From: Capnocytophaga haemolytica
Lineage (GTDB): Bacteria; Bacteroidota; Bacteroidia; Flavobacteriales; Flavobacteriaceae
Length of the DNA stretch: 64,000 nt
Direction: 5' to 3'
NCBI RefSeq assembly: GCF_001553545.1
Contig: NZ_CP014227.1
Span: 649,501-713,500 of the forward strand
In this document: piece by piece, positions 51,576 to 60,023 of the stretch
How the letters are laid out: each line of letters begins with the position of its first letter
Position numbering within the stretch: the first letter of the stretch is position 1
The notes under the pieces: generated by a model
What the model was told of the DNA's origin: nothing
Databases searched by the model: none
The model's input: only the letters and a program-made list of their open reading frames with translations
Program-made: the position numbers and the translations under genes

Positions 51576-52697
51576 TTACAACGCTTTGCGATACGAACGC
51601 CACCAACGCTCAGGGATTACCCCCTGCACAGCCGCCTCGTACTCCTGCTCCAAACACGGTATAAGCCCTGGCGGAATGTGGTTCTGAGGCTGTGCATACT
51701 TATCGCCCCCAGGCTTAAGCCACCATCGATCCGTGAGGTTACTCTTGAAAAACTCCAACTGAATATCCTCAATCGGCACAATATACTTCGTGTAATTCTC
51801 GTCGTTTACCAGTGGTAGTTCCTTAGTGCGGAAGTTAAAGCCCTCATAAAAATACCAAATCATCTCAGCGACCAACTGCGCTGCCATATCCGTGGCGGGA
51901 ATCTCAAAAATCCCACAGATCTGCACATTACTGCTAATCCCCGCATAGCGCGCCACCGTGCAAATCTCGCGGTTCGTCAGCCCATTGACATAGCCCCGCT
52001 CCAGCCCCAAATCACGCGTCTGCACACAGCTCATATCCACACTGATAATATCCGCGTTGCGCATCGCAGGCTCAATCGTGCGCAAATCAGCCGTGATGTT
52101 GCCCAACCTGTGTGCCTCAAAACACATCTTCTCCAGCAAATCGAGTTCCTCCTGCGCTACGTAGTACGATTGATAGCCTATATTTGTGTAATCCAATAAG
52201 TTAACAGGCGGCTCTGAGAGGATTCTACTCAGGTATGAGCTCTCAATAAAAAGCTCCTGCTCACTCCCAAAATCGAATTTTGCATCCACCGTCACCAGAT
52301 TGACCATCTGCTCCAATGCGTCGAAAGCGCGGTACATCGCATAAGTGATATGCTGCTCGCCGCCCACCACCAAAGGGATAATCCCCTTGCGAATCAAGTA
52401 CTCCGAGAGCTCTTTCACTGCAAAATGCGTATCCTCCTCCGTCTCCCCCAGCGGCAAATTGCCCAAATCGGCGATCTGGAACCCCCAATTGCCCATATAC
52501 AAGCGGTACAGATGGCGACGCAAAGCATTGCCTTCCCCCTTAAAGCGTTCCACACAAAAAAACGCAATTCGCACCCCTTCCAAGTCAGGAAAGACGCCCT
52601 CGTGCACGTATTTCTGCAACTGAAAGCCCACCTGCTGAGGCTTATAATCACTCAAATGAATCTCACTGTCAATAGGTTGTAAATACAATAAAGCCAT
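51576..52697 (-). CDS. Arginase/formimidoylglutamase-fold protein with altered metal ligands
   Basis: 373 residues from MALLYLQPIDSEIHL; the longer frame to 52733 runs through the -7 box at 52721-52728. The ureohydrolase fold is recognisable, but the metal-binding motifs are changed: GGEQHITYA instead of GGDHS, TVDAKFDFG instead of DAHxD, and SVDMSCVQTRD instead of SxDxDxxDP. At least three manganese ligands are thus lost, so classical hydrolysis of arginine, agmatine or formimidoylglutamate is doubtful. Flavobacterial relatives are annotated as formimidoylglutamases; I would treat this one as a probable pseudoenzyme. Confidence 0.85.
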   Translation of the reverse strand: MALLYLQPIDSEIHLSDYKPQQVGFQLQKYVHEGVFPDLEGVRIAFFCVERFKGEGNALRRHLYRLYMGNWGFQIADLGNLPLGETEEDTHFAVKELSEYLIRKGIIPLVVGGEQHITYAMYRAFDALEQMVNLVTVDAKFDFGSEQELFIESSYLSRILSEPPVNLLDYTNIGYQSYYVAQEELDLLEKMCFEAHRLGNITADLRTIEPAMRNADIISVDMSCVQTRDLGLERGYVNGLTNREICTVARYAGISSNVQICGIFEIPATDMAAQLVAEMIWYFYEGFNFRTKELPLVNDENYTKYIVPIEDIQLEFFKSNLTDRWWLKPGGDKYAQPQNHIPPGLIPCLEQEYEAAVQGVIPERWWRSYRKAL

Positions 52698-52720
52698 TAC
52701 AAAAAATCGTTTCAAAGCCA

Positions 52721-52728
52721 CAAAGATA
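52721..52728 (-). promoter_or_regulatory. Promoter -7 box of the arginase-fold gene
   Basis: TATCTTTG on the minus strand, 23 bp before the chosen ATG at 52697. Confidence 0.6.
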
Positions 52729-52809
52729 CACATTTATTCCGAAACACCACCCCTTTCCCTTCAAAATATTACCGAAAATATATTTCCCTCTAATACCCAC
52801 CAAAAAAAA

Positions 52810-52864
52810 TGTCATCACTCAACGGACAAAGAACGGATAAACAACGGACACGTAGCGAACCAAC
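52810..52864 (-). repeat. Undecamer array, inverted orientation
   Basis: On the minus strand five units in exact 11-bp phase, such as GTTGTTTATCC and GTTCTTTGTCC, including GGTTCGCTACGTGTCCGTTG, nearly identical to the element at 62490. It lies in the 334-bp spacer before sufS. Confidence 0.75.
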
Positions 52865-52976
52865 AACACATCTTCCTCTAAGCCGCTCACTGTCCCTTAC
52901 CCTCTTATTCTCAATAGATATGCGTTCAACCCTACAAAAAAACACCTCGAAACTCCCTTTTCTTCCAAAAAAACAC

Positions 52977-52984
52977 TACCTTTG
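52977..52984 (+). promoter_or_regulatory. Promoter -7 box of sufS
   Basis: TACCTTTG, 47 bp before the ATG. Confidence 0.65.
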
Positions 52985-53031
52985 CACTTTCAACAGAAGG
53001 GATATCTCCTCTTCAGCTAATTGATAAAGTA

Positions 53032-54252
53032 ATGATTAACATCCAAGATATACGCGAAGATTTCCCTATTTTGCAGCGCAGGGTGCACGATCGCCCACTG
53101 ATATACTTTGATAATGCTGCCACTTCACAGACGCCTACTGAGGTGATTGACAGTATCGTGCATTATTACACCCACCTGAATGCGAATATCCATCGCGGGG
53201 TGCACGCCCTCAGTCAGGAGGCAACAGAGGCTTATGAGCAGGCACGGCATAAGTTGCAACTGCATTTCAATGCAAAGCACGCTCGCGAAATTGTCTTTAC
53301 TGCAGGCACTACCCACGGCATTAACCTTGTAGCCAGCGGCTATGGACAACTGCTCAAGGCAGGTGATGAAATCGTTATCTCGGCATCGGAGCACCACAGC
53401 AACATCGTGCCTTGGCAATTGGCGGCAGCGCACAGTGGGGCAGTGTTGCGGGTGATCCCTATGGACGCCCACGGAGTGCTTGATATGCAGGCATATACAG
53501 CGATGCTCAATGAGCGTACGCGCGTGGTGAGTGTGCAGCACGTATCGAATGCGATGGGCAATATTCACCCTATCGCCCGCATTACCGAGCTGGCACATCA
53601 GGTAGGTGCCGTGGTAGTGATCGACGGAGCGCAATCGGCACCCCATATTCAGGTGGATGTACAGGCACTTGATGTTGATTTTTACGCCGTTTCAGCACAT
53701 AAGATGTATGGACCTACGGGCATTGGGGCACTCTATGGTAAGGAAGAACTACTCAACACGCTGCCGCCGTATCAGGGGGGAGGGGAGATGATTAAGGAAG
53801 TGCATTTTCAGGCGTCCACTTATGCCGATTTGCCTTATAAGTTTGAGGCAGGGACACCCAATATCTGTGGAGCAATCGCTTTCGGCACAGCCATTGACTA
53901 TATGCATTTCATTGGTTTAGAGGCGATGGCAGCCCACGAGCACGCCCTTTTGCAGCACGCCCTCGAAGGGCTTCAAAGCATTGAGGGGATAGAGCTCTAC
54001 GGCAATCCCAACCTCAATGAGCGCACAGCGGTGATTTCCTTTAACCTGAAAGGTATTCACCCTTACGATGTGGGCACCCTCTTAGACCAGATGGGCATTG
54101 CGGTGCGCACGGGGCATCATTGCGCTCAACCCGTGATGGATTGCTACCATATACCTGGCACTATCCGCGCGAGCTTTGCCGTCTACAATACTTTTGAGGA
54201 AATCGACCTTTTGATTGAGGGGGTAAAGAAAGCAAAGAGGATGTTGGCTTAG
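53032..54252 (+). CDS. sufS: Cysteine desulfurase SufS
   Basis: A PLP enzyme that takes sulfur from cysteine for Fe-S cluster assembly. 406 residues, with DNAATSQTP near the N-terminus, the PLP Lys224 (SAHKMYGPTG) and the catalytic Cys364 (RTGHHCAQP) on the short loop that distinguishes SufS (group II) from IscS. The remaining suf genes (sufBCD) are not adjacent, which is unusual since they form one operon in many relatives; they may lie elsewhere. The VanX-like gene follows 27 bp downstream. Confidence 0.95.
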   Translation: MINIQDIREDFPILQRRVHDRPLIYFDNAATSQTPTEVIDSIVHYYTHLNANIHRGVHALSQEATEAYEQARHKLQLHFNAKHAREIVFTAGTTHGINLVASGYGQLLKAGDEIVISASEHHSNIVPWQLAAAHSGAVLRVIPMDAHGVLDMQAYTAMLNERTRVVSVQHVSNAMGNIHPIARITELAHQVGAVVVIDGAQSAPHIQVDVQALDVDFYAVSAHKMYGPTGIGALYGKEELLNTLPPYQGGGEMIKEVHFQASTYADLPYKFEAGTPNICGAIAFGTAIDYMHFIGLEAMAAHEHALLQHALEGLQSIEGIELYGNPNLNERTAVISFNLKGIHPYDVGTLLDQMGIAVRTGHHCAQPVMDCYHIPGTIRASFAVYNTFEEIDLLIEGVKKAKRMLA

Positions 54253-54279
54253 TGTTAAGCACTTAATAATTAGTGATAT

Positions 54280-54891
54280 ATGCAAAAAATATTGACAATA
54301 TATGCGATGATTCTCGGGCTAATAGTGCAGGCGCAGCAGAGCGATTTCGTACGCCTTAAAGACCTCAGTGAGGATTTTGTGCTCGATATGCGCTATGCTA
54401 CGGCGAATAACTTCTTAAAGCAGCAAGTGTACGATTGCGGCGAGTGTTACCTACGGAAAGCCACGGCTAAGGCACTTGTAAAAGCGCAAGAGGAGTTTAA
54501 GCAGCACGGCTATCGCATCAAGCTTTTCGACTGCTACCGACCGCTATCGGTGCAGAAAAAGATGTGGAAGATACTCCCAGGCACGGACTACGTGGCAAAT
54601 CCAGCCAAAGGCTCTAAGCACAACCGAGGGGCAGCAGTAGACCTCACCTTAGTGGATAAGAACGGCAAGGAACTGAATATGGGCACAGGCTTTGACTATT
54701 TCGGGAAGAAAGCTCACCACACCTACACCGATTTGCCCAAGGAGGTACTCGCCAACCGCAGGCTCTTGAAGGAGATTTTGGCGAAGCACAACTTCAAGTC
54801 GATTTACTCCGAATGGTGGCACTATGAATATCGCCCTGAGATGCAGAGCAAAGTAGAAGATTTTCAATGGGAATGTACTGAGAAACCATAA
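54280..54891 (+). CDS. VanX/DdpX-like D-Ala-D-Ala dipeptidase (M15D)
   Basis: 203 residues with signal peptide MQKILTIYAMILGLIVQAQQ, so the enzyme acts in the periplasm. The zinc motif appears as SKHNRGAAVDLTLV (His and Asp ligands) and SEWWHYEY (catalytic Glu and third ligand His), with FDCYRPLSVQKKMW typical of the M15D family. It would cut D-Ala-D-Ala from peptidoglycan turnover; an AmpG-like permease gene lies 6 kb away. It follows sufS closely and ends at a terminator; no vancomycin-resistance gene set is present. Confidence 0.9.
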   Translation: MQKILTIYAMILGLIVQAQQSDFVRLKDLSEDFVLDMRYATANNFLKQQVYDCGECYLRKATAKALVKAQEEFKQHGYRIKLFDCYRPLSVQKKMWKILPGTDYVANPAKGSKHNRGAAVDLTLVDKNGKELNMGTGFDYFGKKAHHTYTDLPKEVLANRRLLKEILAKHNFKSIYSEWWHYEYRPEMQSKVEDFQWECTEKP

Positions 54892-54928
54892 AAAAAGCGC
54901 AAAGACACTGCTGCCTTTGCGCTTTTTT
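54891..54928. terminator. Intrinsic terminator
   Basis: AAAAAGCGCAAAG (54891-54904 region) pairs with CTTTGCGCTTTTT (54915-54928); A-rich 5' side, so it can act both ways. Confidence 0.9.
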
Positions 54929-54941
54929 ACATTCTATATTG

Positions 54942-55015
54942 TGACCGCAGAAGGATTCGAACCCTCAACCCTCAGAGCCGAAATCTGATATTCTATCCAG
55001 TTGAACTATGCGGCC
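54942..55015 (-). tRNA. tRNA-Arg (TCG)
   Basis: 74-nt cloverleaf on the minus strand. The acceptor arms GGCCGCA and TGCGGTC pair with one G-U. The anticodon stem TCAGA/TCTGA encloses the loop TTTCGGC with anticodon TCG (reads CGA/CGN). The T-arm is GAGGGTTCGAATCCTTC. The 3' CCA is not encoded. Confidence 0.95.
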
Positions 55016-55023
55016 TTTAGTAA

Positions 55024-55473
55024 TTATGATAGTAATTTCTTTACTACTTCTGAGATGAGCTTGCTATCGGTTTTGCCAGCTAACTGCTTTGTGGCAACAC
55101 CCATTACTTTACCCATATCCTTCATACTTGTAGCACCTACCTCACTGATGATAGCCGATACCTGAGCGGCTACTTCGGCTTCTGAAAGCTGTTTGGGTAG
55201 GAATTGCTCAATGATGGCAAGCTGCTTGAGCTCAGGCTCTGCCAAGTCGTTACGCCCTTGCGAAGCGTAGAGCTCAGCACTGTCCTTGCGTTGCTTTACG
55301 AGCTTTTGCAATAGCTTAGCCTCTTCAGCCTCTGAGAGTTCCTCAGTAGCTCCTGACTCTGTACGCGCTAATAATATAGCTGACTTGATAGCTCTCAGCG
55401 ACTCCATAGCTACGGTATCCTTAGCCTTCATTGCCTCTTTGAGAGCGTCCATTACTTTGGTTTGTAAACTCAT
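55024..55473 (-). CDS. yqeY: GatB/YqeY domain protein
   Basis: 149 residues of the GatB/YqeY family (MSLQTKVMDALKEAMKAKDT, LLQKLVKQRKDSAELYA, IEQFLPKQLSEAEV, MGKVMGVATKQLAGK). The domain occurs as the tRNA-binding tail of amidotransferase subunit GatB and as free proteins like this, often next to primase genes. The role is probably tRNA binding, with no proven reaction. Located 8 bp from tRNA-Arg; a -7 box lies at 55493. Confidence 0.92.
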   Translation of the reverse strand: MSLQTKVMDALKEAMKAKDTVAMESLRAIKSAILLARTESGATEELSEAEEAKLLQKLVKQRKDSAELYASQGRNDLAEPELKQLAIIEQFLPKQLSEAEVAAQVSAIISEVGATSMKDMGKVMGVATKQLAGKTDSKLISEVVKKLLS

Positions 55474-55492
55474 AATTTCTTTATTGGTGCCG

Positions 55493-55500
55493 CAAAATTA
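55493..55500 (-). promoter_or_regulatory. Promoter -7 box of yqeY
   Basis: TAATTTTG on the minus strand, 19 bp before the ATG. Confidence 0.55.
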
Positions 55501-55541
55501 CGACTATATTTTTATTCTACAAAAATTTTTAGGAAAGTTTT

Positions 55542-56108
55542 TTACTTCCAACGAAGGCTCTCCATTATTTTGCGCACATCCTTCTCTAAGTAGGCACTGG
55601 CGGGCTGTATGGAGTCGTAGTTAGGCACTACTTTAAAATAGATAGAGCCTGAGATGAAATGCGAAGTGCTATCCGTAGCGTAGAACTGCGCTTGCGAAGC
55701 AGCATTGCCCGATACTTGATAGAACATCCCGTAGACCTTAGTAGTGTCGTTCTCAAAACGATTTGAGATGATGTTATCTGCCTTGATGGTATGGTCGTAA
55801 GTGAACTTCTGGGCGTCGCTTAGGAGCTTTTTAATATCATTATGCACCTCTTTATAAGTAAGATAGATGGTAGCACGCATCTTGGGATACTCAATGTTGA
55901 TGTCACAAGAATGGCTTTTGTGTTTGAGTTCAGAGAGGGTGTTTGCCTCGAAGGTAAAAGGGCAGTAGGGTAGCTCAGTTACTTTGGCATAGGTAGCCTT
56001 GGGGTACTCTAAACGGAGGACGCCTTTGGGTTTTGGGGTGCTTTCAGTGCCACAGCCTATCATCAGCCCTGCTGTAAGGATTAACGTAGTGTAGATTATC
56101 TTTTTCAT
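55542..56108 (-). CDS. gldD: Gliding-motility lipoprotein GldD
   Basis: 188 residues from MKKIIYTTLILTAGLMIGCG, with lipobox Cys near residue 19; a longer frame from 56168 adds a non-signal prefix and is rejected. The core LEYPKATYAKV, INIEYPKMRATIYLTYK, YGMFYQVSGNAASQAQFY and FISGSIYF is the GldD family. In Flavobacterium GldD is required for gliding and links to the type IX secretion machinery. In other flavobacteria it is near gldE/ssb; here it stands alone between yqeY and a small Cys/Lys-rich gene. It also supports the taxonomic placement. Confidence 0.93.
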   Translation of the reverse strand: MKKIIYTTLILTAGLMIGCGTESTPKPKGVLRLEYPKATYAKVTELPYCPFTFEANTLSELKHKSHSCDINIEYPKMRATIYLTYKEVHNDIKKLLSDAQKFTYDHTIKADNIISNRFENDTTKVYGMFYQVSGNAASQAQFYATDSTSHFISGSIYFKVVPNYDSIQPASAYLEKDVRKIMESLRWK

Positions 56109-56191
56109 CTCAGAAATAGTGTGAAAGTAATAAAAAACCTCAGCCCTTGAGCTAAGGTTTTCTAACAATTAAAACTTTAATGTAATGGAAT

Positions 56192-56500
56192 CTATTTAGC
56201 AACTTCTACTGTTTCAACAGTTTCAGTTTTTACTCCATCTTTGTGGCAAGATTTCTTGTCGCCATCTTTCTTGCAACATTTCTTTGCTCCATCCTTCTTG
56301 CTGCATTGCTTTTTATCGCCGTCTTTCTTGCAACAAGATTTCTTTACCTTTGTACCGCCATCTTGGTTAGCACCTTTGCCATCTTGGTCGTTTACAAAGC
56401 TTGATTGAGCTTTAAAAGTTTTGAGGGTAGCTGCGTTTACATTAACGCTGAAAGCCACCATTAGCATTACTGCTGCGATGATTTTAAAAGTGTTTTTCAT
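56192..56500 (-). CDS. Small exported Cys/Lys-rich repeat protein
   Basis: 102 residues. Residues 1-23 form a signal peptide (MKNTFKIIAAVMLMVAFSVNVNA). After a Thr/Gln-rich linker come about four repeats of a CCKKDGDKK-like unit (residues 55-90) with seven cysteines and many lysines, and a Val/Glu-rich end. The paired Cys could bind metal ions or form disulfides; nothing is known that I recognise. The gene lies between gldD and comF in a leftward run. No homologue class can be named. Confidence 0.75.
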   Translation of the reverse strand: MKNTFKIIAAVMLMVAFSVNVNAATLKTFKAQSSFVNDQDGKGANQDGGTKVKKSCCKKDGDKKQCSKKDGAKKCCKKDGDKKSCHKDGVKTETVETVEVAK

Positions 56501-56533
56501 ATAAAATTACATTTAGTTATTACATATTTATTC

Positions 56534-57223
56534 TTACAGTTGGAGGGTGTAAGCCATTGAGGCAACACCTACACTGACGCCTTTGGCTTTGATAAGCTCG
56601 CGATAACAACTCTCAATAGTCGCCCCTGTGGTGATGATATCATCTACTAAGAGCACCTTTTTGCCCTCTATCTTGTGAGCGTTCTGCAAGGTGAAAGTAT
56701 CCTGGCTATCCTTCAGTCGTTGTGCGCGTCCTTTGGTAGTTTGGCTCGTATTGGCTCTTACTTTCACCAATACATCATCCATATAAGTGGCTTGTAAGTA
56801 GCGGGACAGTTCCTTACCGAAAAGCGCTACTTGGTTATAACCTCTTAGCTTGAGTTTCTTTTTGTGCAAAGGCACTGGGATTACCACTTCTACCTGCTGG
56901 AAGGCCTCAATAGCAGCTATTTTCTCACCAAGCCAAGCGCCTAACCATTTGCCTATCCGTTTCTCTCCTCTGTACTTTAAACTATGTAGCAAATATTGTG
57001 CCACACTTTCTTTCTCAAAAAATAATAAAGAGGTTGCACAGCATAAATCACACTGACCGAAGAACCTCTCAGTGATCATATTCTCCTTTTTCAGATGGAA
57101 GTTCGTTTCAATGAGTTTTGCTTTGCACGCGTGGCACAAAAAGCGCTCTGTTTTATTGAGAACCTTGCCACAAGCAGCACAATAGGAGGGCACCAAAACT
57201 GAAATTATATCCGAGAAAAGCAT
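56534..57223 (-). CDS. comF: ComF-family phosphoribosyltransferase-like protein
   Basis: 229 residues. The N-terminal zinc-like motif has Cys15, Cys18, Cys30 and Cys33 (YCAACGK and CHACK), followed by a phosphoribosyltransferase domain with VLLVDDIITTGATIES near residue 190. ComF takes part in DNA uptake in competent bacteria, and this form (also called GntX-like) is widespread. Start at the first ATG; a -7 box lies at 57270-57277, divergent from the glyS promoter 23 bp away. Confidence 0.93.
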   Translation of the reverse strand: MLFSDIISVLVPSYCAACGKVLNKTERFLCHACKAKLIETNFHLKKENMITERFFGQCDLCCATSLLFFEKESVAQYLLHSLKYRGEKRIGKWLGAWLGEKIAAIEAFQQVEVVIPVPLHKKKLKLRGYNQVALFGKELSRYLQATYMDDVLVKVRANTSQTTKGRAQRLKDSQDTFTLQNAHKIEGKKVLLVDDIITTGATIESCYRELIKAKGVSVGVASMAYTLQL

Positions 57224-57269
57224 ACGGCTCAGAGGGTTTAACTTTCTGCTGTATTGAATTATTTTTTTG

Positions 57270-57277
57270 CAAAGATA
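57270..57277 (-). promoter_or_regulatory. Promoter -7 box of comF
   Basis: TATCTTTG on the minus strand, 46 bp before the ATG; lies back-to-back with the glyS promoter. Confidence 0.6.
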
Positions 57278-57299
57278 CTTCTTTTTTGTAAAAAAGTTG

Positions 57300-57307
57300 T
57301 ACTTTTG
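57300..57307 (+). promoter_or_regulatory. Promoter -7 box of glyS
   Basis: TACTTTTG, 65 bp before the ATG. Confidence 0.6.
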
Positions 57308-57372
57308 TGCTCTATTTTACCCAGATAGGGTAAGTTATTAATATTAACTATTGAAAGTCAGTTAGATACTAT

Positions 57373-58914
57373 ATGGCAAATACAGAAGATTTTTTTAAGA
57401 AGGTTATTTCACACGCAAAGGAATACGGGTACATCTTCCCGTCGAGTGAGATTTATGACGGCTTAGGGGCTGTTTACGATTACGGTCAGAATGGGGTGGA
57501 ACTCAAGAAGAACATCCGCGAATATTGGTGGAAGGCGATGGTGCAGCTCAACGAGAACATCGTGGGTATTGATGCCGCTATCTTTATGCACCCCACCACT
57601 TGGAAGGCGTCAGGGCACGTAGATGCTTTTAACGACCCGCTGATTGACAACAAAGATAGCAAGAAACGCTATCGCGCAGATGTACTCGTGGAGGACTATG
57701 TAGCCAAGCTCGACGATAAGATAGAAAAGGAAGTAGCTAAGGCTGCCAAACGGTTCGGTAACGCTTTCGACAAGGCGCAGTTTATGGCAACAAACGCCCG
57801 TGTGATAGAACTCAAAGAGCGTGGCGAGGCAATACTGCATCGCTTGGGCAAATCCTTAGAAAAGAATGACTTGGCAGATGTGAAAGCCCTCATTGAAGAG
57901 CTTGAAATAGCTGACCCTGAGACGGGTTCGCGCAATTGGACAGACGTAAAGCAGTTCAACCTGATGTTTGGCACTAAGATCGGGGCTACTGCTGAGGCAA
58001 GTGTAGACCTCTACCTACGCCCAGAGACCGCACAAGGTATATTCGTAAACTTCGCCAATGTGCAGAAGACAGGTCGTATGAAGATTCCTTTTGGGATTGC
58101 CCAGACAGGGAAAGCCTTCCGCAATGAGATTGTAGCACGCCAATTTATCTTCCGTATGCGTGAGTTTGAGCAGATGGAGATGCAGTTCTTCATCAAGCCA
58201 GGCACCCAGAAAGAGTGGTATGAGCATTGGAAAGTAAAACGCCTCAAATGGCACTTATCGCTTGGGATGGGCGAAGATAACTACCGTTTTCACGACCACG
58301 AGAAGCTTGCCCACTATGCCGATGCGGCTTGCGACATTGAATTCCGCTTTCCGTTTGGCTTTAAAGAGCTTGAGGGGATTCACTCACGTACTGACTTCGA
58401 CCTTGGCAATCACGAGAAATACTCAGGTAAGAAGCTCCAATACTTTGACCCCGAAGAAAATCGCAGCTATGTGCCTTACGTGCTTGAAACCTCTATTGGG
58501 CTCGACCGTATGTTTCTTGCAGTCTTTTCTAATGCTTTACAAGAAGAGGCTTTGGAAGGTGGCGACACACGCACCGTGTTGCGATTGCCTTTTGTGCTTG
58601 CCCCTACGAAAGTGGCAGTATTACCTCTGCTGAAGAAGGACGGACTGCCAGAGATTGCTGAGGAGATCGTCGCTGACCTGAAGTTCGACTTCAACGTCGC
58701 TTATGACGAGAAGGATGCCGTGGGCAGGCGCTATCGCCGTCAAGATGCTGCAGGGACGCCTTTCTGCGTAACGGTAGACCACCAGACTAAGGAGGACAAC
58801 ACCGTAACCCTACGCCACCGCGACACGATGGAGCAAGTGCGTATACCGATCAGTGAACTGCGTGCAGCAGTAGCTAAGGCGGTAGACGTGAGGAATTGGC
58901 TCACTAAGTTATAG
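57373..58914 (+). CDS. glyS: Glycyl-tRNA synthetase, dimeric alpha2 type
   Basis: Charges tRNA-Gly. 513 residues of the single-chain (eukaryal/archaeal-like) class-II enzyme rather than the alpha-beta form. Visible: YGYIFPSSEIYDGLGAVYDY at the N-terminus, RPETAQGIFVNF, motif 2 FRNEIVARQFIFRMREF, motif 3 TSIGLDRMFLAVF and the C-terminal anticodon-binding domain (VAVLPLLKKDGL). Own promoter 65 bp upstream. The stop codon lies inside a heptad array that also contains the start codon of the following PAS gene, so the two may be coupled. Confidence 0.97.
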   Translation: MANTEDFFKKVISHAKEYGYIFPSSEIYDGLGAVYDYGQNGVELKKNIREYWWKAMVQLNENIVGIDAAIFMHPTTWKASGHVDAFNDPLIDNKDSKKRYRADVLVEDYVAKLDDKIEKEVAKAAKRFGNAFDKAQFMATNARVIELKERGEAILHRLGKSLEKNDLADVKALIEELEIADPETGSRNWTDVKQFNLMFGTKIGATAEASVDLYLRPETAQGIFVNFANVQKTGRMKIPFGIAQTGKAFRNEIVARQFIFRMREFEQMEMQFFIKPGTQKEWYEHWKVKRLKWHLSLGMGEDNYRFHDHEKLAHYADAACDIEFRFPFGFKELEGIHSRTDFDLGNHEKYSGKKLQYFDPEENRSYVPYVLETSIGLDRMFLAVFSNALQEEALEGGDTRTVLRLPFVLAPTKVAVLPLLKKDGLPEIAEEIVADLKFDFNVAYDEKDAVGRRYRRQDAAGTPFCVTVDHQTKEDNTVTLRHRDTMEQVRIPISELRAAVAKAVDVRNWLTKL

Positions 58915-58940
58915 AGAGCAGAGAGCAATGAGCAATTATA
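58913..58940. repeat. Heptad array spanning glyS stop and PAS-gene start
   Basis: Four exact units, AGAGAGC twice, AATGAGC and AATTATA; the ATG at 58928 lies inside the third. Confidence 0.75.
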
Positions 58941-59485
58941 CAGAATTGAAGATCGTGCGCCCTACGCCTATTGATGAAGAGGTGCTGTGGGATAAGACAC
59001 AGGTGCTGATGAGCCGTACCAATGCCTTTGGCCATATTATGGAGACAAATGAGGTTTTTCAGCTTGTGTCGGGCTATAGTGCAGAGGAGCTGTACGATCA
59101 GCCGCACAGTATCATTCGGCACCCTGATATGCCCAAAGTGGTGTTCAAGATCTTGTGGGACAATCTCAAGGTGCAGCGTAACTTCCACGCAATTATCAAG
59201 AACTTAGCGAAGAGTGGGCGTTACTATTGGGTGATTACCGACTTTGACATCATCCGCGATGAGAAGGACGAGATTGTGGCGTTCGTTTCCTACCGCAAAG
59301 CGATTGACAACCATATTGTTGAGGAGCATATCGCCCCGCTCTACGAAAGGCTTTTGAAGATAGAACAAGCCAATGGCTTAGAGGTGAGTGAACGCTACTT
59401 CAACGGTTATTTGGAAGACCGAGGGCTGACGTATTACGATTACGTACAGCAACTCCTCCAAGGAAAAGACATTAGAGAGTTGTAA
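58928..59485 (+). CDS. PAS-domain sensory protein without output domain
   Basis: 185 residues. Residues 20-130 form a PAS domain similar to that of the aerotaxis receptor Aer: NAFGHIMETNEVFQLVSGY, the characteristic IIRHPDMPKVVFK, and KSGRYYWVITDF. No histidine kinase, GGDEF or methyl-accepting domain follows; the C-terminus has a short helical tail (LLKIEQANGLEVSERYF). It may bind FAD or haem and pass its signal to another protein. It is 13 bp downstream of glyS and ends at a bidirectional terminator. Confidence 0.88.
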   Translation: MSNYTELKIVRPTPIDEEVLWDKTQVLMSRTNAFGHIMETNEVFQLVSGYSAEELYDQPHSIIRHPDMPKVVFKILWDNLKVQRNFHAIIKNLAKSGRYYWVITDFDIIRDEKDEIVAFVSYRKAIDNHIVEEHIAPLYERLLKIEQANGLEVSERYFNGYLEDRGLTYYDYVQQLLQGKDIREL

Positions 59486-59504
59486 TAAGTGTGATGTGAA
59501 AATG

Positions 59505-59536
59505 AAAAGCGAGGATATTTATCCTCGCTTTTTTAT
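59505..59536. terminator. Bidirectional terminator
   Basis: AAAAGCGAGGAT (59505-59516) pairs with ATCCTCGCTTTT (59521-59532), serving the PAS gene and, reading the other way, ribH. Confidence 0.9.
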
Positions 59537-60012
59537 TATAAAGTGACCATCTTTATGGCAGTAATTGCAGCCTCGACACCCTTGTTACCGTGCTTCCCAC
59601 CGCTGCGTTCTAAGGATTGTTGGAGATTGTTGTCGGTCAGTACACAGAAGATAATAGGCACCGACTGGGTGGCATTCAAATAGGCAATACCTTGGGTGAC
59701 ACCTTGACATACAAAGTCAAAATGGCGGGTCTCGCCTTGAATGACACAACCTATGACGATGATAGCATCGATTACCTCACGGGTGAGCATTCTTTTGCTG
59801 GCGTTCACCAACTCAAAGGTGCCTGGCACTTCCCAACAAACAAGATTTTCCTTTACGGCACCACAATTCAATAGGGTGTCAATAGCTCCTTGCTGCATTC
59901 CGTGGGTTACACGCTCATTCCACTGTGAAGTAATAATCCCAAAGCGAAAAGGCTTCGCGTTTGGGATTGTCTTTTTATCGTATTGGGATAAGTTTTTGTT
60001 CTCTGTTGCCAT
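59536..60012 (-). CDS. ribH: 6,7-dimethyl-8-ribityllumazine synthase
   Basis: Penultimate step of riboflavin synthesis. 158 residues from MATENKNLSQYDKK; the frame opens further to 60048 but begins in the preceding gene. Conserved blocks: FGIITSQWNERVTHG, WEVPGTFELVNA, IIVIGCVIQGETRHFDFV with the catalytic His, and GKHGNKGVEA. It follows the TPR gene by 11 bp, the same order seen in other flavobacteria as I recall. The rest of the rib pathway is not in the window. Confidence 0.96.
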   Translation of the reverse strand: MATENKNLSQYDKKTIPNAKPFRFGIITSQWNERVTHGMQQGAIDTLLNCGAVKENLVCWEVPGTFELVNASKRMLTREVIDAIIVIGCVIQGETRHFDFVCQGVTQGIAYLNATQSVPIIFCVLTDNNLQQSLERSGGKHGNKGVEAAITAIKMVTL

Positions 60013-60023
60013 TGATGAATGGG

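Noticed and set aside
52821..52862. Short coding frame in the sufS upstream region
   Set aside because: The open frame at 52809-53024 translates the undecamer repeats and runs through the sufS promoter.
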